Assembly: GCA_003161435.1 (NCBI GenBank)
Contig: PMOS01000022.1
Location: 28,018-83,355 of the forward strand
Length of the DNA stretch: 55,338 bases
DNA from: Vulcanimicrobiota bacterium
Lineage (GTDB): Bacteria > Vulcanimicrobiota > Vulcanimicrobiia > Vulcanimicrobiales > Vulcanimicrobiaceae
Direction of reading: 5' to 3'
Shown here one piece after another: positions 17,870-27,164 of this stretch (within the stretch, counting starts at the first letter, position 1; each line of letters begins with the position of its first letter). A model generated the notes under the pieces. The model made no database searches. It was not told the origin of the DNA and saw only the letters and a list, made by a program, of their open reading frames with translations. Position numbers and translations under genes: made by a program.

Positions 17870-19779
17870 CCCTCGATCGCGCGCGGGCCGGCGCGAGCGG
17901 CGCGCTCCCGCGACTAGCGTGGCTCGTCGGCGTCGTCGCGCTGTCCGCGCCCTTGGCTCTCGCGCTGATCCCGCTGGATCCGGCCGGTACCGGACTCGAC
18001 CAATCATGGCGCATCGGCTTAACGACGGCGACGCTCGACCACCTGGTGTTCGGTCGCGACATCATCTTCACGTACGGCCCGCTCGGTTACGTGCTCGAGG
18101 GCGCCCCGGTTCCGGCGTTGGCTGCAATGGCAGTCTACACGCGATTGTTGCTGCTCCTGGTCGCGGTCTGCGGCGCGTGGAGCGCCTGCTCGGGACGTTC
18201 GCCGCTGCTGATGCGGCTCGCGTTCCTCGGCGCGCTGCTCGCGACGGCTGCGACGCTCGGTATCGACTATGTCGCGTTCGCCGGCGTCCTTGCGTTGCTC
18301 GCGCGAGCGGCGCGGTATCCGCGGCTGCAACCGTTCGTCTTCGCGGTCGCCGCAGCGGTCGGGACGTTCGGGCTGCTCGCGAAGCAGACGCTCGGGCTCG
18401 ACGTGTTGGGATGCGCCGGCGCCTACCTCGTCGTGCAGTTGATCGTCGGGCCGCGTCGTCGTAGGCGTGCGGCGCTCGCATCCCTGGCAATCGTCGCGGT
18501 AGTAACAGTCGCCGGCATGCTGTGGGCGTTCGGCGGCTCGATGACCGCGACCGCAACGTATCTGCTGAACTCCGCCGAGATCGTCGGCGGCTTCTCGAGC
18601 GCGATGGCGTTACCTGGTTCGAAGCTGCTCGCGCTCGGCGCGTTCGCGATCGGCGTAACCGTCGCGACGAGTGCGATCTTGCTGGCGCGCGAAGGGAAGG
18701 CACCGTTTGCCGCTGCTGCCATCGTCGCCGTCTTTCTCGCATGGAAACACGGCTTCGCGCGCGAGGATCTCGGGCACACGCTCTATTTCTTCGCCGTCGC
18801 GGCGTTGGTGGCGCCGCTGGCGGCAATCGTCGCACGCCGGCAGAGCACGAGCGTCGTCGCCGCGTTCGCAACAATGCTCGCATATGCGGGTGGCGTTTGG
18901 ATGCTCGCCGCTACGCATTCGAATGTGCTCGCCACCTTCACGTTCGCGCGCATCGCTGCAGGCGCATCCTACGTCTTCGACCCGGCGGCCGCCGCGCGGG
19001 GCGGCGAGGCCATTACCCGTTCGCCACTCGAGGGCGACCGGCTTGCGCCCGACGCTCGCGCGCGCATTGGGAACTCGAGCGTCGAGGTGATTCCGTCTGA
19101 GACGGCGATCGTCGCAGCGAACCAGCTGCGTTGGGATCCGGCCCCCGTCTTCCAGAGCTACAGCGCGTACACGCCGCGCCTCGACGCGTTGAACCATGCG
19201 GCGCTGGCGACCCGCGGCGCGGATGTCGAACTGCTGCGCTACGAGGACATCGACGGGCGCTATCCGTTCAGCGCCGAGCCCGCGACATTCGCCGAGCTGG
19301 TGTGCCGCTATCGGGCGGCGCGCTGGACGACCGAAACCCCCGCGAGCGGAGCGTTCCTGGTGCTGGTGCGCGTGCCCACGGCGCCGTGTTCGGCGCAGCC
19401 GCTGGGCGAGCTCGCGGCGACGCTGAACAGCGCAATCGCCGTGCCACGCCCGCCGCACGCCGCCGACGTCGTGCGCGCGGCTTTCGACCTGCGCCCCAGC
19501 CTGCTAGGATCGATCGCGAGCGCGCTGTGGCGTGCACCGGCCGTCTGGATCGAGGCGACGTATCGCGACGGCACGGTCGGGCGCTGGCGTTTCGTCGCTC
19601 CCACTGCGGCAGACGGGGTGATCGTTTCGCCCATGCCGCGCAACCAAGACGAAGCCCGTCGTTTGTTCGCCGGTGCATCGCTACCGGCTACCTCTCCCGT
19701 CTCGGTCCGCGTGATCGCGCCCGAACCGTTCTACCGCTTGCGCTCGGTGTCGTTCAGCGCGCTGCGCCGTACGCGATGA
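17866..19779 (+). CDS. Polytopic membrane protein, GT-C glycosyltransferase-like
   Basis: 637 residues. About ten hydrophobic segments fill residues 15-370, followed by a soluble C-terminal domain of about 260 residues. The first loop contains DQSWRIGL and GRDIIFTYGPLGYV, placed as in GT-C (mannosyltransferase-like) proteins whose first periplasmic loop carries an acidic catalytic residue. I cannot name the family with confidence. It overlaps both flanking propeller genes by ATGA junctions, so the three products are made together and may form one envelope complex. Confidence 0.7.
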   Translation: MTLDRARAGASGALPRLAWLVGVVALSAPLALALIPLDPAGTGLDQSWRIGLTTATLDHLVFGRDIIFTYGPLGYVLEGAPVPALAAMAVYTRLLLLLVAVCGAWSACSGRSPLLMRLAFLGALLATAATLGIDYVAFAGVLALLARAARYPRLQPFVFAVAAAVGTFGLLAKQTLGLDVLGCAGAYLVVQLIVGPRRRRRAALASLAIVAVVTVAGMLWAFGGSMTATATYLLNSAEIVGGFSSAMALPGSKLLALGAFAIGVTVATSAILLAREGKAPFAAAAIVAVFLAWKHGFAREDLGHTLYFFAVAALVAPLAAIVARRQSTSVVAAFATMLAYAGGVWMLAATHSNVLATFTFARIAAGASYVFDPAAAARGGEAITRSPLEGDRLAPDARARIGNSSVEVIPSETAIVAANQLRWDPAPVFQSYSAYTPRLDALNHAALATRGADVELLRYEDIDGRYPFSAEPATFAELVCRYRAARWTTETPASGAFLVLVRVPTAPCSAQPLGELAATLNSAIAVPRPPHAADVVRAAFDLRPSLLGSIASALWRAPAVWIEATYRDGTVGRWRFVAPTAADGVIVSPMPRNQDEARRLFAGASLPATSPVSVRVIAPEPFYRLRSVSFSALRRTR

Positions 19780-21053
19780 CGCCGCGCGGAAAGGCGATCG
19801 CGCTGGCGGCGTGTGTGGTCGCGTTGGGGATAGCGTTGCCGTCCCTTTGCGCGGTAGCAGCCGACGCACCGGCGAAAGCCGCGTGGAGCCGAACGCTTGC
19901 GGCGCCGTCGAGCGAACAACCGGTCGCGCCGATCTTGCAGCCGCTGCCCGGTGGGTCGTTGCTCGTACGCAACGGCGCGGGCGCGATCGCAATCGATGCG
20001 CGCGGGCGCACGCTGTGGTCGATGCCGAACGTCGACGATGCGATTCTCGACGGCGACACGATCGTCTTTTGGCGACCGGACGTGATCTTTGCGGTGCGCA
20101 GCCGCGACGCCGGGGTGCTGTGGAAACGCCCGTGCGAGGCGCCGCCGTACCTGGTCGCCGCCGGCGCTCGCCTGGTCACGATGTGCGGCGGGCTCAGCAC
20201 CGTGCTGCGCGCGCGAGACGGGAGCGTGCTCGCGTCACGAATGCCGAGCCTTACGACAGGCCCCGCCCACTTCCAGGGCGCGCGCCGCCTCAACGACGAC
20301 TACGTTCTGGTCACGAACTTCTTCGACGGCGCGTGGATGGGAAACGCGTACTACGTCGTCGACGCGCACACCGGCGCGTTTCTGTGGGCGCAGACGGACT
20401 GCGATATCGTCGACGTGACGCCGACAACCGTGTCGATCAGCCCGGTCCCGAGCATGCTCCCATGGGGCGGCACAGGACTGATCCGCCGGCGGCGGCTCGC
20501 CGACGGCGTGGTCGTCAGCTCGCGAACGTATGCCCTCCCGCATCGCGAAGATACCGAAGGGCGGGGTCGACTCGCGCTCTCGAGCGCCGCGGCGTACGTC
20601 GCGCCGATGTACGGTTCGATCTTCCGCTTTGCACTCGGCGATACGCACCGGCCGCAGCGCGTCCTCGACGGGACAGGGTTCGGCGTGGTCACGCTCGCCG
20701 GCGCGGCGTTCATCCTCGGCGATGCTCGGGATCGAGACGGCACGCTCTACATCGACCGCGCTTCGGGCCGGGAAGCCTTCACCACGCGGCCGCTCGGCTC
20801 GTATGCCGGAACGGTTTCGATGAGGTCGCCGCAGAGCAAGGTCCTCATCGGCGCCGGCGCGGTGCGCCTCGGAACCCGCGTCGCGGTCGCCGATCGTCAG
20901 GTGGTCCGGCTCTACGACGAGTTCGGCGCCGTCGAGATCAGCGCGGACAGCCAATGTTACAACCCGCAGATCGCCGCGTCGAGCGACGTGCTGTTCACGC
21001 TCTGCACGCAGGGGCAGATGCCCGTGATCTTGTCGGCGTTCCGGAGGCACTAG
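19776..21053 (+). CDS. Secreted propeller-type protein, paralog B
   Basis: 425 residues with a signal peptide (ACVVALGIALPSLCAVAADA). It is closely related to paralog A: SMPNVDDAIL, FAVRSRDAG, WKRPC, VVDAHTGAFLW, VPSMxPW and the final FRR occur in both at equivalent positions. The ATG at 19776 overlaps the stop of the membrane-protein gene (ATGA). Tandem duplication around the membrane gene is the simplest origin. Function unknown; a pair of related but diverged propellers suggests two similar ligands or a heterodimer. Confidence 0.75.
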   Translation: MTPRGKAIALAACVVALGIALPSLCAVAADAPAKAAWSRTLAAPSSEQPVAPILQPLPGGSLLVRNGAGAIAIDARGRTLWSMPNVDDAILDGDTIVFWRPDVIFAVRSRDAGVLWKRPCEAPPYLVAAGARLVTMCGGLSTVLRARDGSVLASRMPSLTTGPAHFQGARRLNDDYVLVTNFFDGAWMGNAYYVVDAHTGAFLWAQTDCDIVDVTPTTVSISPVPSMLPWGGTGLIRRRRLADGVVVSSRTYALPHREDTEGRGRLALSSAAAYVAPMYGSIFRFALGDTHRPQRVLDGTGFGVVTLAGAAFILGDARDRDGTLYIDRASGREAFTTRPLGSYAGTVSMRSPQSKVLIGAGAVRLGTRVAVADRQVVRLYDEFGAVEISADSQCYNPQIAASSDVLFTLCTQGQMPVILSAFRRH

Positions 21054-21066
21054 GGGTTCGGCGCGC

Positions 21067-22710
21067 TCAGATGTCCCAGGTCCACGCGTTCCACCACGGG
21101 GCCGCGACAGGCGATGGGTCGTAGCCGCGCAGATCGTCGTTCATGACGGCGGGGCGGCGCTGCTCGAAGAGCGGGATGTACGGCACGTCGGCGTGGATGC
21201 GTTGACCGGCCTCGCGATAGAAGGACGATCGCAGCAGAAGGTCGTCGGTGTCGAGCCCGTTGCGCTCGAGCACGTCGAGCCCGGGGTCGCAGAACCGGAA
21301 CTCGTTCATCCCCTTGGGCGTGAACTCGTCGCAGGTGAGCGTGTTCGAGCGGTCCGGATCGTACGGCAGCGTGTTCGCGTAGATCGCGAGGTCGTAGCGG
21401 CCGGTCACGATCGGGCCGTTGTACGCGTAGACACCCTTGTAGGGATACATCTTGATGGTGACCGTGATCCCGACGTCGTGCAGCATGCGCTGCAACTGCA
21501 CGGCGTACAACGGGCCGCTTCCCTTCGACGCAACGACCATCAGGAGCTCGAGCGGGACGCCGCCCTTCGCGCGCGTCCCGTCCGCGCGAGGACGCCAGCC
21601 CGCGGCGTCGAGCAACGCACGCGCGCGCGCCGGGTTGTAGGTGTACGGCGCATTGTCGGCATAGCCCGTCAGGCCCGGCGCGATCACATCGCTGGCGATT
21701 TGCGCGCTGTCGTAGCTGAGCTTGTGGATGAGCGCGCGATAGTCGATCGCCGAGGTGATCGCGCGCCGCACCGCCACGTCGCGAAGGATCGGCCGCGCAT
21801 CGTCGAGCGCGAGCAGCAACTGCGAGTCCCAGGGATCGAGCCGCGCCCGCAACCCCGCCGTGTGACGGAAGCGATCCCAGGCGAGCTGCGACGTCGAAAC
21901 CGGCATGTCAACGGCGTGCGTCTGCAGCTGGGTCATCAGCGTGTTCTCGTCGGGGACGATCGTGAGCACGACGCGGTCGAGCTTCGGGCGTCCCTTGAAG
22001 TAGCGGTCGTTGCGCTCGAGAACGATCCGGGTTCCGCGGTCCCAGCTCACGAAGCGGAACGGCCCGCTGCCGACCGGATGCGCGTTGTACGGCGCGTTGT
22101 CGATCGACTGAACGCCGGCGAGCAGGTGCGCGGGGACGATCGGCTTCGCGCCTTCCTGCAGCGTGGTGAAGAACTCCGTGACGAACGGCGGATAGCGCCG
22201 GCGCAGGTGAACGACGACGGTACGGTCGTCGGGCGTGGCGATCGACGTGACCTCTTCATAGCCCTCCCGATGCAGGACGTTGTTGTGCGGGCTCATGATC
22301 GCGCGCCACGAGAACGCGACATCGCGCGAGGTCAGCGGCACGCCGTCGTGCCACAGCACGCCGCGGCGCAAGTGATAGGTGTAGGTGCGCCCCGCGTTCG
22401 AGATCCCGTTGTTCGCCATCGACGGTATCTCGGTCGCCAGGTCGCCGACCATCTCACCGCTAGGGTTCGCGATGACGAGGTACGAGAAGATCAGCGACGA
22501 GAGATCGTAGCTGAGGTCCATCGTCGACAGTAGCGGGTTGAGGCTGTCGGGATCCGCGACGTCGGCGAGCCGCAGCACGTGCGGCTGCGTCCACGAATGG
22601 CGCTCGCCGGCCGGCGGCGCGCTCACCCGGGTGCAGCCGGTGGGCACGAACGCGGCGAGCGCAACGGCCAGCACCGCGAGGGCACGCGCCGCGGCGGCTT
22701 TACCGCCCAC
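21067..22710 (-). CDS. ABC-transporter substrate-binding lipoprotein, peptide/nickel type (SBP_bac_5)
   Basis: 547 residues. The signal peptide ends in the lipobox VPTGC. LRLADVADPDSLNPLLS, YTYHLRRGVLWHDGVPLTSRDVAFS and PYNAHPVGSGPFRFVSWDRG are standard blocks of DppA/OppA-type binding proteins. GTG start at 22710; it overlaps the end of the upstream gene by 11 bases, so it belongs to the GH47 operon. No permease or ATPase gene is adjacent, so it must work with components encoded elsewhere. A glycopeptide or oligosaccharide ligand would fit the mannosidase neighbour but is inference. Confidence 0.85.
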   Translation of the reverse strand: MGGKAAAARALAVLAVALAAFVPTGCTRVSAPPAGERHSWTQPHVLRLADVADPDSLNPLLSTMDLSYDLSSLIFSYLVIANPSGEMVGDLATEIPSMANNGISNAGRTYTYHLRRGVLWHDGVPLTSRDVAFSWRAIMSPHNNVLHREGYEEVTSIATPDDRTVVVHLRRRYPPFVTEFFTTLQEGAKPIVPAHLLAGVQSIDNAPYNAHPVGSGPFRFVSWDRGTRIVLERNDRYFKGRPKLDRVVLTIVPDENTLMTQLQTHAVDMPVSTSQLAWDRFRHTAGLRARLDPWDSQLLLALDDARPILRDVAVRRAITSAIDYRALIHKLSYDSAQIASDVIAPGLTGYADNAPYTYNPARARALLDAAGWRPRADGTRAKGGVPLELLMVVASKGSGPLYAVQLQRMLHDVGITVTIKMYPYKGVYAYNGPIVTGRYDLAIYANTLPYDPDRSNTLTCDEFTPKGMNEFRFCDPGLDVLERNGLDTDDLLLRSSFYREAGQRIHADVPYIPLFEQRRPAVMNDDLRGYDPSPVAAPWWNAWTWDI

Positions 22711-23413
22711 CTTGAGAGCACACTCCGAAGAACGTATACGTGCCGTTGCGATAGAGCCGATAGCACGTCCCGGCGACGTGTGGTTCCGGTTCGGGTTTGG
22801 TCGCGTGCGGCGGGGCGCCGTAGGATTTGTCCTGGAGCAGCCAGTTCGTTTGCAAGATCATCGGCTTGCCGTCGGACGTCCGCACGAAGTACTGCGCGAA
22901 ACCCTGCACGCTGCCGCCGCCGACCGCGTCGAGCTCGCGCTGGAAATGCAGCGTGCGCATCGGCTTCGCGAAATGCTGCTCGGCGGAGATCGGCTTCGCA
23001 CCGGCGCTCACGGCATCGACCGGATACAAGGGAACGCGAACCGCCGTACCGCCCCGCGCGAGCACGTAGATGTCCTCGATCGTCAAATTCCGGCCGCCTT
23101 CGGCGCTCACCGTGACGCGAAAGAGCGGGTTCGGTTCGCCCGAAACGGTGGAAAAAGCCGTCGCCGGATAGTCGGGACTCTGAAACGAGTCGGCCGCCTG
23201 CGGGTGCGTGACGAGCACCGCTTGTTGATGACCGTGCTCGGTATACGAGATCCGCACCGTCGCGGGCTCGGCCCCTGGCGCCGAGATGATGCGCGCGGCG
23301 GCCGCCGCGCCGAGGGCCTTCGCTTCGATATACGGCTGCGACGACGCGGCGAGGAGCGCGCTCAGCGACGCGAACGCGATCGCCATCAGCGGGATCGCAC
23401 CGACCGCGCGCAT
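22700..23413 (-). CDS. Secreted protein of unknown family
   Basis: 237 residues. A hydrophobic N-terminus (AIPLMAIAFASLSALLAASS) should be a signal peptide or anchor. The rest is beta-rich and ends in a Cys-containing CYRLYRNGTYTFFGVC. I do not recognise it. The ATG at 23413 overlaps the mannosidase stop by one base (TGATG) and the 3' end overlaps the binding-protein gene, so it is the middle gene of a coupled three-gene operon and probably acts outside the cytoplasm with the mannosidase. Confidence 0.7.
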   Translation of the reverse strand: MRAVGAIPLMAIAFASLSALLAASSQPYIEAKALGAAAAARIISAPGAEPATVRISYTEHGHQQAVLVTHPQAADSFQSPDYPATAFSTVSGEPNPLFRVTVSAEGGRNLTIEDIYVLARGGTAVRVPLYPVDAVSAGAKPISAEQHFAKPMRTLHFQRELDAVGGGSVQGFAQYFVRTSDGKPMILQTNWLLQDKSYGAPPHATKPEPEPHVAGTCYRLYRNGTYTFFGVCSQGGR

Positions 23414-24798
23414 CAGCGGACCAAGCCCCGCAGCAGCTTGCCTTCGGTGCTCATGTAGTAGGTGCTGGGGTCGAACCGCGGCGTCGTCGCGAACATGAGG
23501 TACAGGTACTTGAAGTTCTCGGCGAACGCGTACGCCGGGGTGTAGTCGCCCAGCGTCATGGGCCGTGTCGTGACGTCTTTGACGACGGTGTAGCCGTTCG
23601 CCACCCGGCAGTGATCGCGCATGGCGGTGAAGTACGACCAGGCGGTGTCGCGATACTTCTGGTCCTGGGTGAGGAACCACAGATCGCAAGACGCGTTGAC
23701 GTACTCGGGACGCAGCTGGTTGCCGCGATCCTCGGTCACCTCGAGCGTGCGGTAGTCGAACCCTTCGGGGATGATCCCGTACCGGCGAAGCACGGTGGTG
23801 AACGCGTCGTAATAGTCTGAACCCACCTGGCGATCACCGCCCTTCGCGACCAGCTCGGCATAGAAGGCGGCAAGCTCTGACTGCGTGTGCCCGATCTTCT
23901 CGCCGGTGCGGTAGTCGACGGTCGCGAACCACAGCTCCCCGTTGGCACGGTCGACCGAGTGGGCGAGAATCGCATCGGTCAGCATGCGGTACCAATTGTG
24001 GCACTGCTGCAGCCCGAGCATCTGCCACCCGCCCCACAGGTACTCGTAGAACGAATCGGCCGGGTCGTTGGGCGCGACGTCCTCGGGCGACGTGAACTCT
24101 CCGGTTTCGATGTCAAAGTACGTCGCCAGCAGGTTGAGCGGCGAGCGCTTCGCGATCACGGCCTCATACGCACGCAGCGAGGCGTTGAGGTATCTCGGAT
24201 CGCCGGTGAGCCGCGAGATATCGCCGAACTCGAGAATGTTGCTGCCTATTTCCGCGAGGTTCATCTTCGGCTCGCGCACCGCGCCGGTGCGCAGGTTGAC
24301 GAATCGATACGGCGCCCCGGTGGGCGACTTCGTGAAGCACGGCAACAGCCGGTCTGCCAAATCGTGCGCGATCTCCAGGAGACGCTTCTCACCGGTCGCA
24401 TAGTAGCCGGCCAACAATCCACCCACCATGCGGATGTTCGTCTCGAACATCTGCACCTCGCCGTCGACGTCGAAGCTCAGGTTGTCGACGATCCATCGCG
24501 TGCAGCGCGCGAGATCGTCGTCGAGCCCCATCACGTACAGCGTGTCGAGCGCCTCGACGATCGACAGCCCAAACGAGTGCCCCGGAATGAAGAAATCGTG
24601 CGCCGTCCCGCTGACCGGCCGCACCTCATCGCGCCCCCACGCCACGAGCTTGTAGCCGTTCCAAGCATGGAGGAACTCGGACCGAACCATCTCCGCGGCC
24701 CGGTCCGGCCGGGGCGTCATCTCAGCCGCCACGCCCACCGCAGGCGCAAGCACCGCAGCCGAAACGCCGGCCAGAAACGGAAGACGCCGCATCTCCAT
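23413..24798 (-). CDS. Glycoside hydrolase family 47 alpha-mannosidase (class I)
   Basis: 461 residues, one GH47 domain, with an N-terminal signal that contains RRLPFLAG and could be Tat-type. Family features: FLHAWNGYKLVAWGRDEVRP, SIVEALDTLYVMGL, and near the end YYMSTEGKL, where the Thr-Glu pair matches the calcium-binding Thr-Glu of GH47. These enzymes remove alpha-1,2-linked mannose by inversion and need Ca2+. The family is mostly eukaryotic, with scattered bacterial members. The ATG at 24798 was chosen over a longer frame because the signal peptide starts there. Confidence 0.88.
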   Translation of the reverse strand: MEMRRLPFLAGVSAAVLAPAVGVAAEMTPRPDRAAEMVRSEFLHAWNGYKLVAWGRDEVRPVSGTAHDFFIPGHSFGLSIVEALDTLYVMGLDDDLARCTRWIVDNLSFDVDGEVQMFETNIRMVGGLLAGYYATGEKRLLEIAHDLADRLLPCFTKSPTGAPYRFVNLRTGAVREPKMNLAEIGSNILEFGDISRLTGDPRYLNASLRAYEAVIAKRSPLNLLATYFDIETGEFTSPEDVAPNDPADSFYEYLWGGWQMLGLQQCHNWYRMLTDAILAHSVDRANGELWFATVDYRTGEKIGHTQSELAAFYAELVAKGGDRQVGSDYYDAFTTVLRRYGIIPEGFDYRTLEVTEDRGNQLRPEYVNASCDLWFLTQDQKYRDTAWSYFTAMRDHCRVANGYTVVKDVTTRPMTLGDYTPAYAFAENFKYLYLMFATTPRFDPSTYYMSTEGKLLRGLVR

Positions 24799-24940
24799 CG
24801 CCCACCCGCTTCTGCAGCACGCGCGCCCACTCCATTCTGCTGCGCGATAGACACTTCTGGCTAGGTCTGGTAAATTGATCGTGCTGAGGAGCGTCAATAC
24901 TGGACGCGACCTTTTTCAGGGGTGGGATTGTGTTGGGGTA

Positions 24941-25495
24941 ATGCGTCCGTTTGCGATCCTCGTGTCGATATTTCTCTGCATGGTGCCGGGCACCGGTTCG
25001 GGGGAGACCGCCGTTCCGAGTCCTTCACTCGAACCTACGTCCTCGGTTGCGCCGGAGCCCGCGGTGCAGCCGCAAGACGTCTCGCTGCTGACGCCGATCT
25101 TCCTCATTCAACGGAAGCATTATCGGTCTGGTGAGACCATCATGGTCCGGCTCGGCTTCCGCAACGCGTCTCGCCACGTCATCGAAATTCGAACCGGCAG
25201 TCCACCCTGGGGCTCGAGTACGATGGCCATCACCGGACCCGACGGAAAACCGATCCCCCGCGGCCTTCTCGAAATTGGCGGTGACTCCGGGAGAAGTGGC
25301 ACGTACGCCATCCCGCCGGGCGGCGTTCAATTCCTCAATTGGGGCGGCGAGTGGTATCCGCTCGACCACTGGAGCTTTCACCTGACGGAGCCCGGAACAT
25401 ACCGAATAACCGTTAAAGGTCTGGCAGCCAGCGACGCGAGCATCAACGACGACCGGGAAGGCAGCACGGTCACGACGCTGACGATCGTTCCATGA
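24941..25495 (+). CDS. Secreted Ig-like/BsuPI-like protein
   Basis: 184 residues. The signal peptide (PFAILVSIFLCMVPGTGSGE) is followed by a Ser/Pro/Glu-rich linker and a beta-sandwich domain: YRSGETIMVRLGFRNAS, IPPGGVQFLNWGG, TEPGTYRITVKG. This order resembles the intracellular-proteinase-inhibitor (BsuPI) fold; a related protein is encoded at 30465-30977. The ATG at 24941 is preferred over an upstream GTG because it begins the signal peptide. Divergent from the mannosidase operon, with a shared upstream region at 24799-24940. Confidence 0.65.
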   Translation: MRPFAILVSIFLCMVPGTGSGETAVPSPSLEPTSSVAPEPAVQPQDVSLLTPIFLIQRKHYRSGETIMVRLGFRNASRHVIEIRTGSPPWGSSTMAITGPDGKPIPRGLLEIGGDSGRSGTYAIPPGGVQFLNWGGEWYPLDHWSFHLTEPGTYRITVKGLAASDASINDDREGSTVTTLTIVP

Positions 25496-25527
25496 CTTCG
25501 CCTTTCAAAACACCCGGCGGACCTTGT

Positions 25528-25839
25528 TTACTGGAGCGGCTTCGTGAGCGTCATCGCGAGTAGCTTTTTGGAGCTGGGACCGGTCATGCAGTACACGACG
25601 TGCGTGCTATGCGTCGGGGCGAAACAGGGGTCGTAGATGTTGTTGCCTTGCATGCAGCGCCAGGCGGCGGAACTGGAGCTGATGTTCGAGCTGGTCCAGC
25701 AGTAGCCGCTGATCCGACCCGCGATCGAATACCCAGGGAGTGGCTTGCCGGAAGCAGTGGTGACCGCGTTCGGGGTCGCCGCGGCGATGCCCGACACGGC
25801 AAGAGCGAAACCTAGAGTTGCGAGCAGCGTCTTTAGCAT
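25528..25839 (-). CDS. Small secreted Cys-containing protein
   Basis: 103 residues. The signal peptide TLLATLGFALAVSGIAAA is followed by a mature part with four Cys (SGYCWTSS, AWRCMQGN, YDPCFAP, VVYCMTG), suggesting two disulphides. It is unlike any family I know. A decayed copy of its 3' half lies at 41648-41762, where two of the Cys are lost. A longer frame upstream of 25839 overlaps the hairpin region and has no signal-like start. Confidence 0.6.
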   Translation of the reverse strand: MLKTLLATLGFALAVSGIAAATPNAVTTASGKPLPGYSIAGRISGYCWTSSNISSSSAAWRCMQGNNIYDPCFAPTHSTHVVYCMTGPSSKKLLAMTLTKPLQ

Positions 25840-25934
25840 GGCTACCGTTACGCCGCAGTCCCGGCCGAACCCGCCTGCGCGCCCACGAGTCTCGCGCGCT
25901 TTGGTCGTGCGCGACTCCTGCGCCTGACGAAAGC

Positions 25935-25963
25935 AGACGGCCACCGGGTTAGGGTGGCCGTCT
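25935..25963 (-). terminator. Hairpin terminator
   Basis: AGACGGCCACC (25935-25945) pairs perfectly with GGTGGCCGTCT (25953-25963) around a seven-base loop. On the minus strand it follows the broken NHL gene (end 25990) and is followed by CTTTCG, so it most likely ended that transcript. Confidence 0.7.
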
Positions 25964-25989
25964 CCTTTCAAGGTCCTACGCAGCGGCCA

Positions 25990-26870
25990 TCATTGCGTAC
26001 GCCAGCGCCGGAACCCGCCGTAGCCTTTGCTCGTAGACGCCGTGCCACGTCCACTCGCGAGGCGGCTGAGCGGATTCGTCTTGTGCGTTCCGTCGAAGAG
26101 CACGATCTCGGTCGAACCCACCGGCTCGATCTCGGTGGCGGTGGTGCCACCCGCCGGGATGCTGAAAATCCCATCGGCACCCGTCGCTGCGCACGATGAC
26201 TGAAGCTGGGTCGCGAACGTCGAAAGGAACGCTGTACCGTCGGCCGCGACGGTGATGGGGAATCCCGAAACCGCCGAGTTTACGGTGCGCAGCAGCGTGC
26301 CGGACGGAGAATACACGGTGACGGAGTGCAAGCTATCGCCTTGGCACGTCGTGCTGGTGAGGACGGCGCTATTATCGTTGACGACGTAGATGTTGCCCGA
26401 GGCGTCGACGTCGACGCCTTGTGGACCGGCCCATTCGCATCGCGCGGCGTCGCAATGAAGCGCTCCGGCCCGTTGCGCGGGTAGATGTAGAGCCCGGCGT
26501 TCGGATCCGGCTGTTGGAACGTGTACTCCGTGACGTACAGCGTCCCGTCCTGACCGATGGCCGCATAGTTCGGCGAGAAGTTGTTGTACTGCGCCGCGGG
26601 GACGATCGTTTCGGGGATCACGCTCGACGGGGCTGCCGCGCCCGGCGGGAAGATGTCGAACTGCGGTACGCCGGCCGACGAGATGTCCGGCAGCTACAGC
26701 GTCCCGTCGTGGGTCATGGCGAAGGCCGGGGGCAAGCGCAAGATGTGCTTTTCGTCGATGCTATATGCGGTCACGCGGAGCGTCGCCTTGCCTCGGTCTC
26801 GCGGCAGCGAGGCGCCCTCAATCGAACTCCGCGGCCAATCGGGCTTGGCCTTGCCCCGGGACCTTGACGA
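25990..26870 (-). pseudogene. Broken NHL/SMP-30-like secreted propeller gene
   Basis: Three pieces of one propeller-type protein are in register on the minus strand. From about 26870 the frame reads DRGKATLRVTAYSIDEKHIL and FAMTHDGTL, then hits a TAG at 26700-26698, then continues in the same frame with PDISSAGVPQFDIFPPGA and YAAIGQDGTLYVTEY. Near 26425 the frame shifts by one base between RDANGP and QGVDVDASGNIYVVND, and runs to a stop at 25990. A nonsense codon plus a frameshift argues for a pseudogene. The 5' end and signal peptide cannot be placed. Confidence 0.65.
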
Positions 26871-26963
26871 GCACGTGTTCCGCGTGCAACCATTGCCGTC
26901 ACGTCTACCGGTTGGTGTTGGGCGTAACAGAAGGGTGTAACAAAATTAAAGCGCAACTTTTTC

Positions 26964-27164
26964 GTGCTGCTGTCAGTAGTCACGATGCCGATCACGTTTG
27001 CCTCGTGCGCGGCGGGCGGCTCACAAGCGGTGCCTAGTCAATCTCGTCAGGTATCGTCCTGCAATGTCTACGACTCCGCTAATCGGGCCACCGAGTCTAC
27101 GCGCAAAACAAACGTTGTTTACAAGACGAATTGCTACACGTCAGCACTCCCTGCGTACGCGTGA
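26964..27164 (+). CDS. Small putative lipoprotein
   Basis: 66 residues from the GTG at 26964. The hydrophobic LLSVVTMPITFASC ends in a lipobox-like FASC, and a Cys-containing mature part follows. The in-frame codons just upstream read KLKRNFF, a fitting basic n-region, but no usable start codon precedes them before a stop at 26925. The real start is therefore unclear, and the 5' end may be damaged. Its stop overlaps a GTG for the next gene (GTGA). Confidence 0.4.
   Translation: MLLSVVTMPITFASCAAGGSQAVPSQSRQVSSCNVYDSANRATESTRKTNVVYKTNCYTSALPAYA

Noticed and set aside
21193..22533. 446-codon plus-strand frame opposite the substrate-binding protein gene
   Set aside because: Composition is antisense noise; the minus strand shows a lipobox and full SBP_bac_5 motifs.
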